Shown: piece after piece, positions 16,037 through 24,635 of the stretch
Layout: each line of letters starts with the position of its first letter
Numbering within the stretch: position 1 is the stretch's first letter
Source: Flavobacteriales bacterium
Lineage (GTDB): Bacteria; Bacteroidota; Bacteroidia; Flavobacteriales; Flavobacteriaceae
NCBI GenBank assembly: GCA_026996605.1
Contig: JALWLE010000095.1
Location: forward strand, 1 to 42,152
DNA: 42,152 nt
Direction: 5' to 3'
The notes under the pieces: generated by a model
Databases searched by the model: none
Seen by the model: only the letters and a program-made list of their open reading frames with translations
Told to the model about the DNA's origin: nothing
Program-made: the position numbers and the translations under genes

Positions 16037-17308
16037 CTAATTAATCAAATCAAAACCTAAGAAGTTTTGCAAAACTTCAGGCACTTTAATACCCTTTTCG
16101 GTTTGATTGTTTTCAAGCAATGCTGCTACGACTCTTGGTAAGGCTAGTGAACTACCGTTTAAGGTATGCGCCAAGCGTTTTTTACCATCGGTATCTTTAA
16201 ATCGTAATTTTAAGCGATTGGCTTGAAAAGATTCAAAATTGGAAACCGAACTCACTTCTAACCAACGTTTTTGGGCTGCCGACCAAACTTCAAAATCGTA
16301 AGTTAAAGCCGATGTAAAGCCCAAATCGCCACCACAAAGACGGACAATTCTGAATGGTAAACCGAGTTCTATCAATATTTGCTTAACATGTTCAACCATT
16401 TCATCCAATGCTTTATATGAATTATCAGGATGTTCCAACCGAACAATTTCTACTTTGTCAAACTGATGCAATCGGTTCAACCCGCGAACATGTGCCCCGT
16501 AAGAACCGGCTTCACGACGAAAACAAGGTGTATAAGCAGTATTTTTTATGGGAAAATCCGAGGCTTTTAACATTACATCACGATACAAATTGGTCACCGG
16601 TACTTCTGCAGTCGGGATAAGGTATAAATTATCGCGTTCTATTATATACATTTGACCTTCTTTGTCGGGCAACTGACCGGTTCCGTAACCGGATGCTTCA
16701 TTAATCAGGTGCGGCACTTGCATTTCGCGGTAGCCGGCAGCTTCGTTTTTGTCTAAGAAATAATTTATTAAAGCCCGCTGCAACTTAGCGCCTTTACCTT
16801 TGTAAACCGGAAAACCGGCACCTGTGATTTTATTGCCTAAATCAAAATCGATTATATCATACTTTTTGGCTAATTCCCAATGTGGCAAAGCATCGTCGGG
16901 CATATTTAAAACATCACCGTATTTAAAAACAATCTCATTATCCGTTTCATCTTTACCAAAAGGCACCAACGAATTAGGAACATTGGGGATTTGATACAAT
17001 ACTTCTTGAAATTCGGCTTTCGTTTGCTCCAATTGCTCCGACAATTGTTTGATTCGTTCCTTAATTTGTGTTGTTTTTTGCTTTAAAATTTCTGCCTTTT
17101 GCGGCTCACCGCTTTTATAAAGTTGTCCGATTTCTTTGGAAAGCTTATTCATTTCAGCTAACAAAGTATCGTTTTCTGTTTGTGTTTTTTTTCGCAAATC
17201 GTCAAGTGCAACAGCTTTGTCAATAACTTTAGTTGCATCAAAATTACGTTTTTTCATCGCTTCGATGATAACGTCTCTTTCTACTCTGATTCGGTTAATC
17301 TGTAGCAT
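16037..17308 (-). CDS. serS: Seryl-tRNA synthetase
   Basis: A 423-residue class II aminoacyl-tRNA synthetase that charges tRNA-Ser. The N-terminal helical hairpin (about 25-105) is the coiled-coil arm that contacts the tRNA extra arm. The catalytic core carries TAEVPVTNL, motif 2 (TPCFRREAGSYGAHVRGLNR) and motif 3 (HTLNGSSLALPRVVAALLEN). Length is normal. The promoter (TTTG, 20 bases, TAAGTTTG) lies 31 bases before the ATG. No neighbour is obviously co-transcribed. Confidence 0.98.
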   Translation of the reverse strand: MLQINRIRVERDVIIEAMKKRNFDATKVIDKAVALDDLRKKTQTENDTLLAEMNKLSKEIGQLYKSGEPQKAEILKQKTTQIKERIKQLSEQLEQTKAEFQEVLYQIPNVPNSLVPFGKDETDNEIVFKYGDVLNMPDDALPHWELAKKYDIIDFDLGNKITGAGFPVYKGKGAKLQRALINYFLDKNEAAGYREMQVPHLINEASGYGTGQLPDKEGQMYIIERDNLYLIPTAEVPVTNLYRDVMLKASDFPIKNTAYTPCFRREAGSYGAHVRGLNRLHQFDKVEIVRLEHPDNSYKALDEMVEHVKQILIELGLPFRIVRLCGGDLGFTSALTYDFEVWSAAQKRWLEVSSVSNFESFQANRLKLRFKDTDGKKRLAHTLNGSSLALPRVVAALLENNQTEKGIKVPEVLQNFLGFDLIN

Positions 17309-17338
17309 AAATCCGGTTTAATGATTATTTTTAAAGCG

Positions 17339-17370
17339 CAAACTTACTCTGAAAATAAAAGATTTGCAAA
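17339..17370 (-). promoter_or_regulatory. serS promoter
   Basis: On the minus strand, TTTG (17367-17370), a 20-base spacer, then TAAGTTTG (17339-17346). Both boxes of the Bacteroidota consensus are exact. Confidence 0.8.
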
Positions 17371-17520
17371 TTAATTATTGATGATGTGGTTATTTGAGGA
17401 ATTGAGAATTTATTATGCTTCAAAAATAATCTACCATTATATTATAGTTTTGCTTCTTACTATGTTTCTGCTTTCAATTTGAGGAGTTGATGTCCGATGC
17501 CGGGTGTCGGATGTCCGATG

Positions 17521-17592
17521 TCATTTCGCACTTCCCACTTCGCACTTTCCACTTTGTCGCTTCGCACTTTATCGCTTTCCGCTTTCAACTTA
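17521..17592 (-). repeat. AAGTG-rich tail after the ggt stop codon
   Basis: In the minus-strand sense this reads as imperfect repeats of GAAAGTG, GAAGTGC and similar 6-9 base units, ending 2 bases from the gamma-glutamyltransferase stop. Similar tails follow the DUF3108, patatin, ffh, folD and porT genes. Confidence 0.55.
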
Positions 17593-17593
17593 A

Positions 17594-19291
17594 TTAATAC
17601 CCTTCCACATCGTCATCTTTATTACGGCTATCACCTGCCCCTTCTAGTTTGCCGTTTTTAGCTAAAATCGCTTTGACAATTCCTATATATTTGACCTGTT
17701 TGAGTTTGTGTCCGGCTTGTTTTAAACTATCCATCACATTCTTATCAAAGCATTTTTTTTCGTACATGATATAATCCGGCAAAAATTGATGATGAAAACG
17801 TTTGGCTTGTACAGCATCATACATATTCATATCAAAGTCAACCACATTTAATATCGTTTGAAAAACCGAAGTAATAATGGTTGAACCGCCGGGGGTCCCT
17901 AAAACCATAAATACTTGATCATCTTTGGTAACAATTGTTGGCGTCATGGAACTCAACATCCGTTTGCGCGGTGCAATGGCATTGGCTTCTGCCCCTATCA
18001 AACCAAATTGATTCGGCACACCGGGTTTGGCACTGAAATCATCCATTTCGTTATTGAGAAAAAAACCGTAACCGTCCACAATCACTTTTGAACCATAATT
18101 GGAATTTAAAGTTGTTGTACAGGAAACCGCCATCCTGTTTTTATCAATAATAGAAATATGTGTGGTCTCAAAACTTTCTTTATGCAGTTCAAATTTGCCG
18201 GCAAAAATATGATTGGCAGGTGTAGCTTTGTACATATCAAAATCTGCCATACGTTGTTGCAAATAAGTATCGTCTAGAAGGGTGTCAATAGGTACGGGAT
18301 AAAAATCACTGTCACCCAAATATTGAGCACGATCGGCATAAACCCGTTTTTCAGCTTCAACCATTACATGTGTGGTTTTATAAGAATGAAATCCCCACTG
18401 TTTGATGGGATATTGCGAAACTATTTTAAGCAACTGTCCTAAAGCAATACCACCACTTGATGGCAGTGGCATAGAAATCACTTCATAATTCTTATACGGA
18501 ACAATTACCGGTTTTCTAAATTTAGCTGTATAGTTTTTTAAATCTTCTAATTTAATGATACCACCGCTTTTGGTAACTTTATCGACTATGGCTTGTGCTA
18601 CCGGTCCTTCATAAAAAGCTTTAGCCCCTTGTTTGGCTATTAATTGTAAAGTTTTAGCCAGTTGCGGTTGTATCAAGATGTCCCCTTTGAGCCAACGTTC
18701 TTTAATAAAAGTTTTATTATCAGGGTTCCATTTTAAAAAATCATCATGAAATTTATTGAGCCGGTGTGCTTCGCTTTCTGAAACCGGAAAGCCTTTTTGT
18801 GCCAATTCAATAGCGGGTTGTACCAATTTTGACCAATCTTTGAGTTGCCCGTATTTTTGCCAAGCAGCATACAAGCCTGCTACCGTACCCGGTACACCAA
18901 CTGCTAAGCCACCATTGCTACTTAAGCCCTCAATCACATTGCCGTTTTTATCGAGATATAAATCTTTATGAGCTTTAAGAGGTGCCGTCTCACGATAATC
19001 GACAGCTGTTGCTTCGCCTTCGGGTGTTCGAATAATCATAAAACCACCACCACCCAAATTACCGGCACGCGGATAAACTACTGCCAAAGCAAAATTAGTT
19101 GCTACCATAGCATCCACGGCGTTACCACCTTGTTTTAAAATTTTAATACCAATTTTAGATGCTAACGGATGCGCCGAAACAACCATAGCGGTATCGGCAA
19201 TCAAATGTTGCTGTGGTTGAATTAATCTATTATTTTGCTTACAAGAAAAAAATAATATACTTAATAAACTTATGAGGAATAGTTTTTGCAT
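17594..19291 (-). CDS. ggt: Gamma-glutamyltransferase, predicted lipoprotein
   Basis: A 565-residue Ntn-hydrolase that cleaves or transfers the gamma-glutamyl group of glutathione. The precursor self-cleaves before the nucleophile, here Thr376 in ETTHISIID. Other family signatures are present: AMVVSAHPLASKIG, GGNAVDAMVATNFALAVVYP, GGGGFMI, the large/small subunit junction region, NSNYGSKVIVDGYGFFLNNEMDDFS and the GTPGGSTIITSVFQT oxyanion motif. The N terminus (ILFFSCKQN, Cys17) looks like a lipobox, so the enzyme is probably lipid-anchored, facing the periplasm or surface. It is divergent from the next gene with only 70 bases between starts. Confidence 0.95.
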   Translation of the reverse strand: MQKLFLISLLSILFFSCKQNNRLIQPQQHLIADTAMVVSAHPLASKIGIKILKQGGNAVDAMVATNFALAVVYPRAGNLGGGGFMIIRTPEGEATAVDYRETAPLKAHKDLYLDKNGNVIEGLSSNGGLAVGVPGTVAGLYAAWQKYGQLKDWSKLVQPAIELAQKGFPVSESEAHRLNKFHDDFLKWNPDNKTFIKERWLKGDILIQPQLAKTLQLIAKQGAKAFYEGPVAQAIVDKVTKSGGIIKLEDLKNYTAKFRKPVIVPYKNYEVISMPLPSSGGIALGQLLKIVSQYPIKQWGFHSYKTTHVMVEAEKRVYADRAQYLGDSDFYPVPIDTLLDDTYLQQRMADFDMYKATPANHIFAGKFELHKESFETTHISIIDKNRMAVSCTTTLNSNYGSKVIVDGYGFFLNNEMDDFSAKPGVPNQFGLIGAEANAIAPRKRMLSSMTPTIVTKDDQVFMVLGTPGGSTIITSVFQTILNVVDFDMNMYDAVQAKRFHHQFLPDYIMYEKKCFDKNVMDSLKQAGHKLKQVKYIGIVKAILAKNGKLEGAGDSRNKDDDVEGY

Positions 19292-19361
19292 AGCTTTTGA
19301 ATTAATTGGGTTAAAAATAAAATTTTATTTTTAATTTCGAACAAAATTTAAGTGAACATTT

Positions 19362-20114
19362 ATGAAAAAGTTAATTTTCTTTGCTATTGTATCCGTTTCT
19401 TCTATGATAGTTTCGGCTCAAAAAAAACATTTAGACATTTACGGACTACCTATTGACACTTTAAAAACTTTAGTACAAAAGCATCCTAAATATTTTGAAC
19501 ACCTCAAAAATCTTTGGCTTAAACAACCTGAAAAAATAAAAGAAGATGAGTTGATGCTATTATACTATGGCAGTGTTTTTATGAAAAATTATAACCCTGT
19601 TCAAGAAGATAAAGCTGTGGAACGTGTTGCTAAGCAAATGGCTAAATTTGATTTTCAAAATGCTATAAAAGAAGGTGAAAAGTTAATACAAGTTTATCCG
19701 TTAAACAGTCGGCTATATTTATTGTTGGGCTATGCTCACAAAAAAATCGGTCTGCGACAAAAATCTAAATTATATTACAAAAAATATGGCGATTTGATAC
19801 GTATCCCATTATATAGTGGAACCGGTAAGGATTTTCAAAAAGCTTTTATAGTCAGAATTGTCAGTGATGAATATTTGATTTTAAATCAGAAAGATTTAGA
19901 ATTGATTAGACAAGAAGTCCGCTACCATAATCAAATGCCCTTTGATGTTTTACTGATTAAACCGGTATCAAAAGATAATAAAAGAATGACATCTTTGCCA
20001 AAAGAAAAATTATATTTCAATATCTATCTACCATATTTCATCGGAGAACATAAAACTTATAAAATGGTACGAGATGAAGCCAAACGCAAATATAAATTTG
20101 AAAATAAAAAGTGA
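19362..20114 (+). CDS. DUF4919-like exported protein
   Basis: A 250-residue protein with a signal peptide (about 1-19, ending VSAQ). The mature part is largely alpha-helical in its first half, with a TPR-like pair of helices around residues 85-125 (NAIKEGEKLIQVYPLNSRLYLLLGYAH, split as AIKEGEKLIQVYP and LYLLLGYAHKKIG). A more beta-like C-terminal half (RIVSDEYLIL ... KLYFNIYLPYF) follows. The pattern resembles DUF4919 proteins of Bacteroidota, of unknown function; the assignment is from memory. The start is 70 bases from the divergent gamma-glutamyltransferase gene, so the two may share a regulatory region. Confidence 0.65.
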   Translation: MKKLIFFAIVSVSSMIVSAQKKHLDIYGLPIDTLKTLVQKHPKYFEHLKNLWLKQPEKIKEDELMLLYYGSVFMKNYNPVQEDKAVERVAKQMAKFDFQNAIKEGEKLIQVYPLNSRLYLLLGYAHKKIGLRQKSKLYYKKYGDLIRIPLYSGTGKDFQKAFIVRIVSDEYLILNQKDLELIRQEVRYHNQMPFDVLLIKPVSKDNKRMTSLPKEKLYFNIYLPYFIGEHKTYKMVRDEAKRKYKFENKK

Positions 20115-20209
20115 TCCTTAAGATAATAAATTAGCTCCTATCATAATAAAACCCTATTGATTGATAAAATTATTTTATAAACATAAATTTTTTGACTTAA
20201 AAATAAACG

Positions 20210-20217
20210 TATTTTTG
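20210..20217 (+). promoter_or_regulatory. Peroxiredoxin promoter, -7 box
   Basis: TATTTTTG, 31 bases before the ATG. A TTTG at 20191-20194 is 15 bases upstream, shorter than the usual 18-21 spacing. Confidence 0.65.
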
Positions 20218-20248
20218 TCATAACAAAAAAAATTAAAAAAAAATAATT

Positions 20249-20878
20249 ATGAGTTTAGTAGGAAAAAAAGCCCCTGATTTTAAAGCTGTAGCTGTTGTAA
20301 ACGGCGGCGAATTTCAAGAAGATTTTTCATTAGAACAATTTAAAGGAAAAAAAATTGTATTCTTTTTCTATCCTTTAGATTTTACTTTTGTTTGTCCCAC
20401 TGAAATCATTGCTTTTCAAGAGCAAATGGACGAGTTTGAAAAACGTAATACTGTGGTTGTAGGTTGTTCTATCGATTCGCAATTTTCGCATTGGGCATGG
20501 TTAAATACTCCACAAGACAAAGGAGGTATTCAAGGTGTTAAGTATCCGTTAGTTGCCGATTTAGACAAAACCATTTCAATGAAATACAATGTTTTAGGTG
20601 GTGAATACGTCATTGACGAAGATGGCGAAATGGCATTTGAAGGCGAACCTGTTGCATTTCGTGGTTTGTATTTAATTGACGAAGATGGTGTTGTACAACA
20701 CGAATTGGTCAACAACTTAGGATTGGGACGTAGTGTCAAAGAGGTCTTAAGATTGATTGATGCCTTAACTCACTTGCAAAAATACGGCGAAGTTTGTCCA
20801 GCCAACTGGGAAGAAGGTCAAGATGCTCTTAAACCGACTTTTGAAGGAGTTGCCGATTATCTGGCACACAAAAAATAA
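20249..20878 (+). CDS. 2-Cys peroxiredoxin (AhpC/Prx1 type)
   Basis: A 209-residue thiol peroxidase that reduces hydrogen peroxide and organic or peroxynitrite substrates. The peroxidatic cysteine is Cys49 in FTFVCPTE, and the resolving cysteine is about Cys183 in GEVCPANW near the C terminus, as in typical two-subunit 2-Cys enzymes. The fold motif KKIVFFFYPLDFTFVCPTEI and the RGLYLIDEDGVVQH segment support the family. Its reductant (AhpF or thioredoxin) is not encoded nearby. It has its own promoter and terminator and looks monocistronic. Confidence 0.95.
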   Translation: MSLVGKKAPDFKAVAVVNGGEFQEDFSLEQFKGKKIVFFFYPLDFTFVCPTEIIAFQEQMDEFEKRNTVVVGCSIDSQFSHWAWLNTPQDKGGIQGVKYPLVADLDKTISMKYNVLGGEYVIDEDGEMAFEGEPVAFRGLYLIDEDGVVQHELVNNLGLGRSVKEVLRLIDALTHLQKYGEVCPANWEEGQDALKPTFEGVADYLAHKK

Positions 20879-20900
20879 AGTTTACTTTATGGTTAATGTT

Positions 20901-20930
20901 AAAAGCGGGCTTTTTATGTCCGCTTTTTTT
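20901..20930 (+). terminator. Rho-independent terminator after peroxiredoxin
   Basis: AAAAGCGGGC and GTCCGCTTTT form a 10-pair stem (one G-T) around TTTTTAT, followed by more T. It starts 23 bases after the peroxiredoxin stop. Confidence 0.88.
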
Positions 20931-20973
20931 ATAAATTTATAACTTCTATATTTATTTTGGAAATTTAGTATTA

Positions 20974-21861
20974 TCAATCGGTATCTTGCTGATACAAATA
21001 CTTAACAATACCGTCAGCCAAGCCGATTTTGGGCACATAAATTTTTTCAGCACCACTCCATTGCATCGCACGCCTATAGATTTTAGCAGCCGGAATAATC
21101 ACGTCGGCACGGTCGGGGTTCATATCGAGTTCTTTTATCCGGTCTTTGTATGGCATGGATTTTAAAAATTTGTATTGAGCATCTAAAAAGACTTTTGACA
21201 AAGGTGCGCCGGGAATCTTACCGGACATTTTAAACAATTTGTTGATATTACCTCCGGATCCAATCAAATAGACTTTATCATATTTTTTCGTATGGCTTTT
21301 AACCCATTGTTCTGCTTTATTCCATTGACTTTTATCTACCATATTTTTCAACAATCTGACCGTACCCAATTTAAAAGATTTTGAATCGGTTTTTTTGCCA
21401 TTGTGAAAAATACTGAATTCTGTAGATCCCCCACCAACATCGACATATAAATAGGTGCGGTCTCGTTCGATCAAATCTTCCAAATCGGTACTGGCTATCA
21501 ATTCGGCCTCTTTGGAACCGTCTATAATTTGAATATTGATACCGGTATGTTTCTTAATCTCTTCTACAATTTTTTTGCCGTTTTCGGCTTCGCGCATAGC
21601 AGAAGTTGCCGCTGCCATATACCGCTCAATTTCGTGTGCTTTCATTAGATATTTAAATCCTATCATAGCATCAATTAATCGGCGTTTATTGCGTTCAGAA
21701 ATTTTGCCGGTTACAAAAACATCAGCTCCCAGACGGATTGGTACCCGCACCAGAGAAACTTTTTTAAACTTGACCTTCTTCCCGTTTTCAATTATATTGC
21801 TAATTAATAACCGAACAGCGTTAGAGCCAATGTCAATAGCGGCATATTTTCTTATTTTCAT
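20974..21861 (-). CDS. Ppx/GppA family phosphatase, short form
   Basis: A 295-residue member of the exopolyphosphatase/guanosine pentaphosphatase family. The ASKHA nucleotide-binding fold is visible: AAIDIGSNAVRLLI (phosphate 1), YMAAATSAMREAENG, YLYVDVGGGSTEFSIF (phosphate 2) and LIGSGGNINKLFK. It consists of the catalytic domain only; the HD-type C-terminal domain of long Ppx (about 500 residues) is absent. This short form is normal in Bacteroidota. Substrate, polyphosphate or (p)ppGpp, cannot be decided from sequence. A TAATTTTG box lies 23 bases upstream. Confidence 0.9.
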   Translation of the reverse strand: MKIRKYAAIDIGSNAVRLLISNIIENGKKVKFKKVSLVRVPIRLGADVFVTGKISERNKRRLIDAMIGFKYLMKAHEIERYMAAATSAMREAENGKKIVEEIKKHTGINIQIIDGSKEAELIASTDLEDLIERDRTYLYVDVGGGSTEFSIFHNGKKTDSKSFKLGTVRLLKNMVDKSQWNKAEQWVKSHTKKYDKVYLIGSGGNINKLFKMSGKIPGAPLSKVFLDAQYKFLKSMPYKDRIKELDMNPDRADVIIPAAKIYRRAMQWSGAEKIYVPKIGLADGIVKYLYQQDTD

Positions 21862-21884
21862 TGTAGATAGTACTTGTTTTGCAT

Positions 21885-21892
21885 CAAAATTA
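21885..21892 (-). promoter_or_regulatory. ppx-like gene promoter, -7 box
   Basis: TAATTTTG on the minus strand, 23 bases before the ATG. Confidence 0.6.
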
Positions 21893-22018
21893 CAATATTT
21901 TTTGAATAGTAAAATACCTCGTTCATATTTTTGTTGACTTTTATAGCCAACCTATAACCAGTCAACCTTATTATTTACTAAAATCATCATTCCGCAATTC
22001 ATCAATTTCTTATAAAAC

Positions 22019-22070
22019 AGGTCGCTTCGGCACATCCCGATTTCTTTGTCATCGGGACACTCAGCGACCT
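22019..22070. repeat. Nested palindromic intergenic element
   Basis: Outer arms AGGTCGCT (22019-22026) and AGCGACCT (22063-22070) enclose inner arms TCCCGAT (22035-22041) and ATCGGGA (22051-22057). The same words (CTTCGG, ACATCCC, TCGGGACACTCAG) occur at 121-165 and, on the other strand, at 24734-24756. It has the look of a dispersed palindromic repeat. Confidence 0.65.
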
Positions 22071-22141
22071 TTCATCATTTCATCATCTCAGCAATTCCTC
22101 ATTCATCAATAAAAAACAAAAATTCAAGTCGTAAAAACTCG

Positions 22142-22149
22142 TATATTTG
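22142..22149 (+). promoter_or_regulatory. ffh promoter, -7 box
   Basis: TATATTTG, 26 bases before the ATG. Confidence 0.65.
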
Positions 22150-22175
22150 CAAAAGTTAAAAAAATACCTAAAATT

Positions 22176-23504
22176 ATGTTTGATAATTTAAGTTCAAAAT
22201 TAGATAAAGCACTACACGTACTAAAGGGACACGGACGTATTACGGAAGTCAATGTTGCCGAAACCATGAAAGAAGTGCGCCGTGCATTACTCGATGCCGA
22301 TGTCAATTATAAAATAGCCAAACAGTTTACCAACCGTGTCAAAGAAAAAGCTTTAGGACAAAATGTATTGACGGCTTTAAAACCCGGACAGTTAATGGTC
22401 AAAATCGTAAAAGACGAATTGACAGAACTCATGGGCGGACAAGCCGAAGGACTTAATTTGACCGGAAGCCCCACGGTTATTTTAATGGCAGGTTTGCAAG
22501 GTTCCGGTAAAACGACTTTTTCGGGTAAACTGGCCAATTGGCTCAAAACCAAAAAAACAAAACAACCCTTATTGGTTGCTGCCGATGTCTATCGACCAGC
22601 TGCTATAGACCAGTTAAAAGTGGTCGGCGAACAAATAGGTGTTGATGTTTATACCGAACCGGACAATAAAAATCCGGTTGAAATAGCTAAAAATGCGATA
22701 GCATATGCCAAGAAAAACGGTAAAAATGTCATCATAATAGATACGGCAGGACGTTTGGCGGTCGATGAAGACATGATGAATGAAATTGCAGCTATTCATC
22801 AAGCCGTCAAACCGCAAGAAACTTTGTTTGTAGTTGATGCGATGACAGGGCAAGATGCCGTCAACACAGCCAAAGCTTTTAACGACAGGCTTGATTTTGA
22901 AGGAGTTATATTAACCAAGCTCGATGGGGATGCTCGTGGTGGTGCGGCGCTTTCTATTAAATCTGTTGTTAACAAACCTATTAAGTTTATCGGTACTGGT
23001 GAAAAAATGACCGATATCGATGTTTTTCATCCCGACCGTATGGCAGACCGTATTCTCGGAATGGGAGATGTCATTTCGTTGGTAGAACGGGCGCAAGAAC
23101 AGTTTGATGAAGAAGAAGCGCGTAAACTGCAAAAGAAAATAGCCAAAAATCAATTTGGTTTTGACGATTTTCTCAAGCAAATTCAACAAATCAAAAAGAT
23201 GGGGAACATCAAAGATTTGATGGGTATGATCCCCGGCATGGGAAAAGCCATGAAAGGCATTGATATTGATGATGATGCTTTTAAAGGTATAGAAGCAATT
23301 ATCTACTCAATGACACCTGCAGAACGTCGTAATCCGGCTATTATTAACAGTAGTCGTAAAAAACGAATCGCCAAAGGCTCCGGAAGCAGCGTTACCGAAG
23401 TTAACCAATTGCTCAAACAATTTAATCAAATGGCAAAAATGATGAAGATGATGCAAGGCGGTAAAGGTAAAGCCATGATGAATATGTTTAAAGGAATGAG
23501 ATAA
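22176..23504 (+). CDS. ffh: Signal recognition particle protein Ffh
   Basis: A 442-residue SRP54 GTPase that binds signal sequences and 4.5S RNA and brings ribosomes to FtsY. An N domain (about 1-85, ending MRR-like EVRRALLDADVNYKIAK) precedes the G domain, with G1 GLQGSGKTTFSGKL, DTAGRLAVDE and TKLDGDARGGAALS. The M domain (about 325-442) has GMIPGMGKAMKG and the RNA-binding NSSRKKRIAKGSG motif, and a methionine-rich C terminus. Length is normal. Own promoter 26 bases upstream. folD follows after 243 bases of repeat-rich DNA. Confidence 0.98.
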   Translation: MFDNLSSKLDKALHVLKGHGRITEVNVAETMKEVRRALLDADVNYKIAKQFTNRVKEKALGQNVLTALKPGQLMVKIVKDELTELMGGQAEGLNLTGSPTVILMAGLQGSGKTTFSGKLANWLKTKKTKQPLLVAADVYRPAAIDQLKVVGEQIGVDVYTEPDNKNPVEIAKNAIAYAKKNGKNVIIIDTAGRLAVDEDMMNEIAAIHQAVKPQETLFVVDAMTGQDAVNTAKAFNDRLDFEGVILTKLDGDARGGAALSIKSVVNKPIKFIGTGEKMTDIDVFHPDRMADRILGMGDVISLVERAQEQFDEEEARKLQKKIAKNQFGFDDFLKQIQQIKKMGNIKDLMGMIPGMGKAMKGIDIDDDAFKGIEAIIYSMTPAERRNPAIINSSRKKRIAKGSGSSVTEVNQLLKQFNQMAKMMKMMQGGKGKAMMNMFKGMR

Positions 23505-23647
23505 TTAAGCAGAAAGTACTAAGTAGATACTTCGGCTAGCTCAGTAACCGAAGTGCTAAGTGCAAGTTATCTGCAATAGCTTTTAATATAATATACAAGA
23601 CTGTTAGATTGGCAAAACCTATTAGATAAGAAGATATAAAGATATAA

Positions 23648-23680
23648 AGACCTGATAGGTTTTAAAAATCTGTTAGGTCT
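23648..23680 (+). repeat. 33-nt ACCTG hairpin repeat, copy 3
   Basis: Reads AGACCTGATAGG ... TTAGGTCT and folds as a 15-pair hairpin with three G-T wobbles and a 3-base loop. It lies about 145 bases downstream of ffh, in the gene's sense. Closely similar to the reverse complement of 286-318. Confidence 0.72.
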
Positions 23681-23747
23681 AACAAAAAAAATAGATGATG
23701 ATCAATCATATAATTATCAGATTAGTTGAAATAAGAAAAATAAGTCT

Positions 23748-24635
23748 ATGACAATTATCGACGGTAAACAAACAGCAGCTGATATTCGTGAAGAGATTAA
23801 AGGTGAAGTATCTGAATTGGTCAAACAAGGTAAACGTCCGCCGCATTTGGTAGCGGTCTTGGTCGGTAATGATCCTGCGAGTTTGGCTTATATCGGTAAT
23901 AAAGAACGACTATCTAAAAAAGTTGGATTTAAATCTACACTTTTACATTTTGATGAAAATATCAGTGAAGCTGATTTGCTCAAAACCGTTGATGAACTCA
24001 ATCGTGATGAGAGCGTAGATGGCTATATTATACAATTGCCATTACCGGCACATATTAATGAGCAAAAGATCATTATGGCTATTGAACCCGATAAAGATGT
24101 CGATGGTTTTCATCCGGTTAATTTAGGAAAAATGCTGGTGCAATTATCCGGTTTTCTACCGGCGACACCCTACGGCATTATGGAATTAATAAAACGTTAT
24201 AATATTGAAACTTCGGGTAAAAATGTTCTAATTATCGGACGAAGCTTGATTGTAGGGCGTCCTTTGAGTATTTTAATGAGCCAAAAACGAAATGGCGGTA
24301 ATGCTACGGTTACCGTAGCACATAGTCATACTAAAAATATCAAACAATTGGCACAACAAGCCGATATCATCGTTACGGCATTAGGCAAAGCCCATTTTTT
24401 AACTGCTGATATGGTTAAGGAAGGAGTCGTTGTTATTGATGCCGGTATCAATAGTATTGATGACCCAAATACCAAACGCGGTTATAGATTGGTTGGAGAT
24501 GCCGATTTTGAAAATATAATTAAAAAAGCATCTTATATAACGCCGGTTCCGGGTGGGGTTGGTCCCATGACTATTGTCATGTTGCTCAAAAATACGTTGC
24601 AAGCTTATAAATTAGCTGAAAGTAGAAAGTTATAA
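23748..24635 (+). CDS. folD: Bifunctional methylene-THF dehydrogenase/cyclohydrolase FolD
   Basis: A 295-residue enzyme that oxidises 5,10-methylene-THF to methenyl-THF (NADP) and hydrolyses it to 10-formyl-THF. Motifs: VGNDPASLAYIGNKERLSKK (with the active-site Tyr/Lys region), DGYIIQLPLP, DKDVDGFHP, the Rossmann-like NVLIIGRSLIVGRPLSILM (family GRSxxVGxP), and the terminal PVPGGVGPMTIVMLLKNTL. It supplies one-carbon units for purine and methionine synthesis; the glycine cleavage H protein in the same window feeds the same pool. The last codons (residues SRKL) run into an AAGTAGAAAG repeat tail, which has probably replaced the original 3' end. Confidence 0.97.
   Translation: MTIIDGKQTAADIREEIKGEVSELVKQGKRPPHLVAVLVGNDPASLAYIGNKERLSKKVGFKSTLLHFDENISEADLLKTVDELNRDESVDGYIIQLPLPAHINEQKIIMAIEPDKDVDGFHPVNLGKMLVQLSGFLPATPYGIMELIKRYNIETSGKNVLIIGRSLIVGRPLSILMSQKRNGGNATVTVAHSHTKNIKQLAQQADIIVTALGKAHFLTADMVKEGVVVIDAGINSIDDPNTKRGYRLVGDADFENIIKKASYITPVPGGVGPMTIVMLLKNTLQAYKLAESRKL

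Larger units (their letters stand above)
21862..22175. other. Intergenic region between ppx-like gene and ffh
   Basis: A 314-base gap between divergent starts. It holds the ppx-like promoter (21885-21892), a nested palindrome (22019-22070) and the ffh promoter (22142-22149). Bases 22005-22115 have ATTTCATCATTT-like tracts. No gene is evident. Confidence 0.7.
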
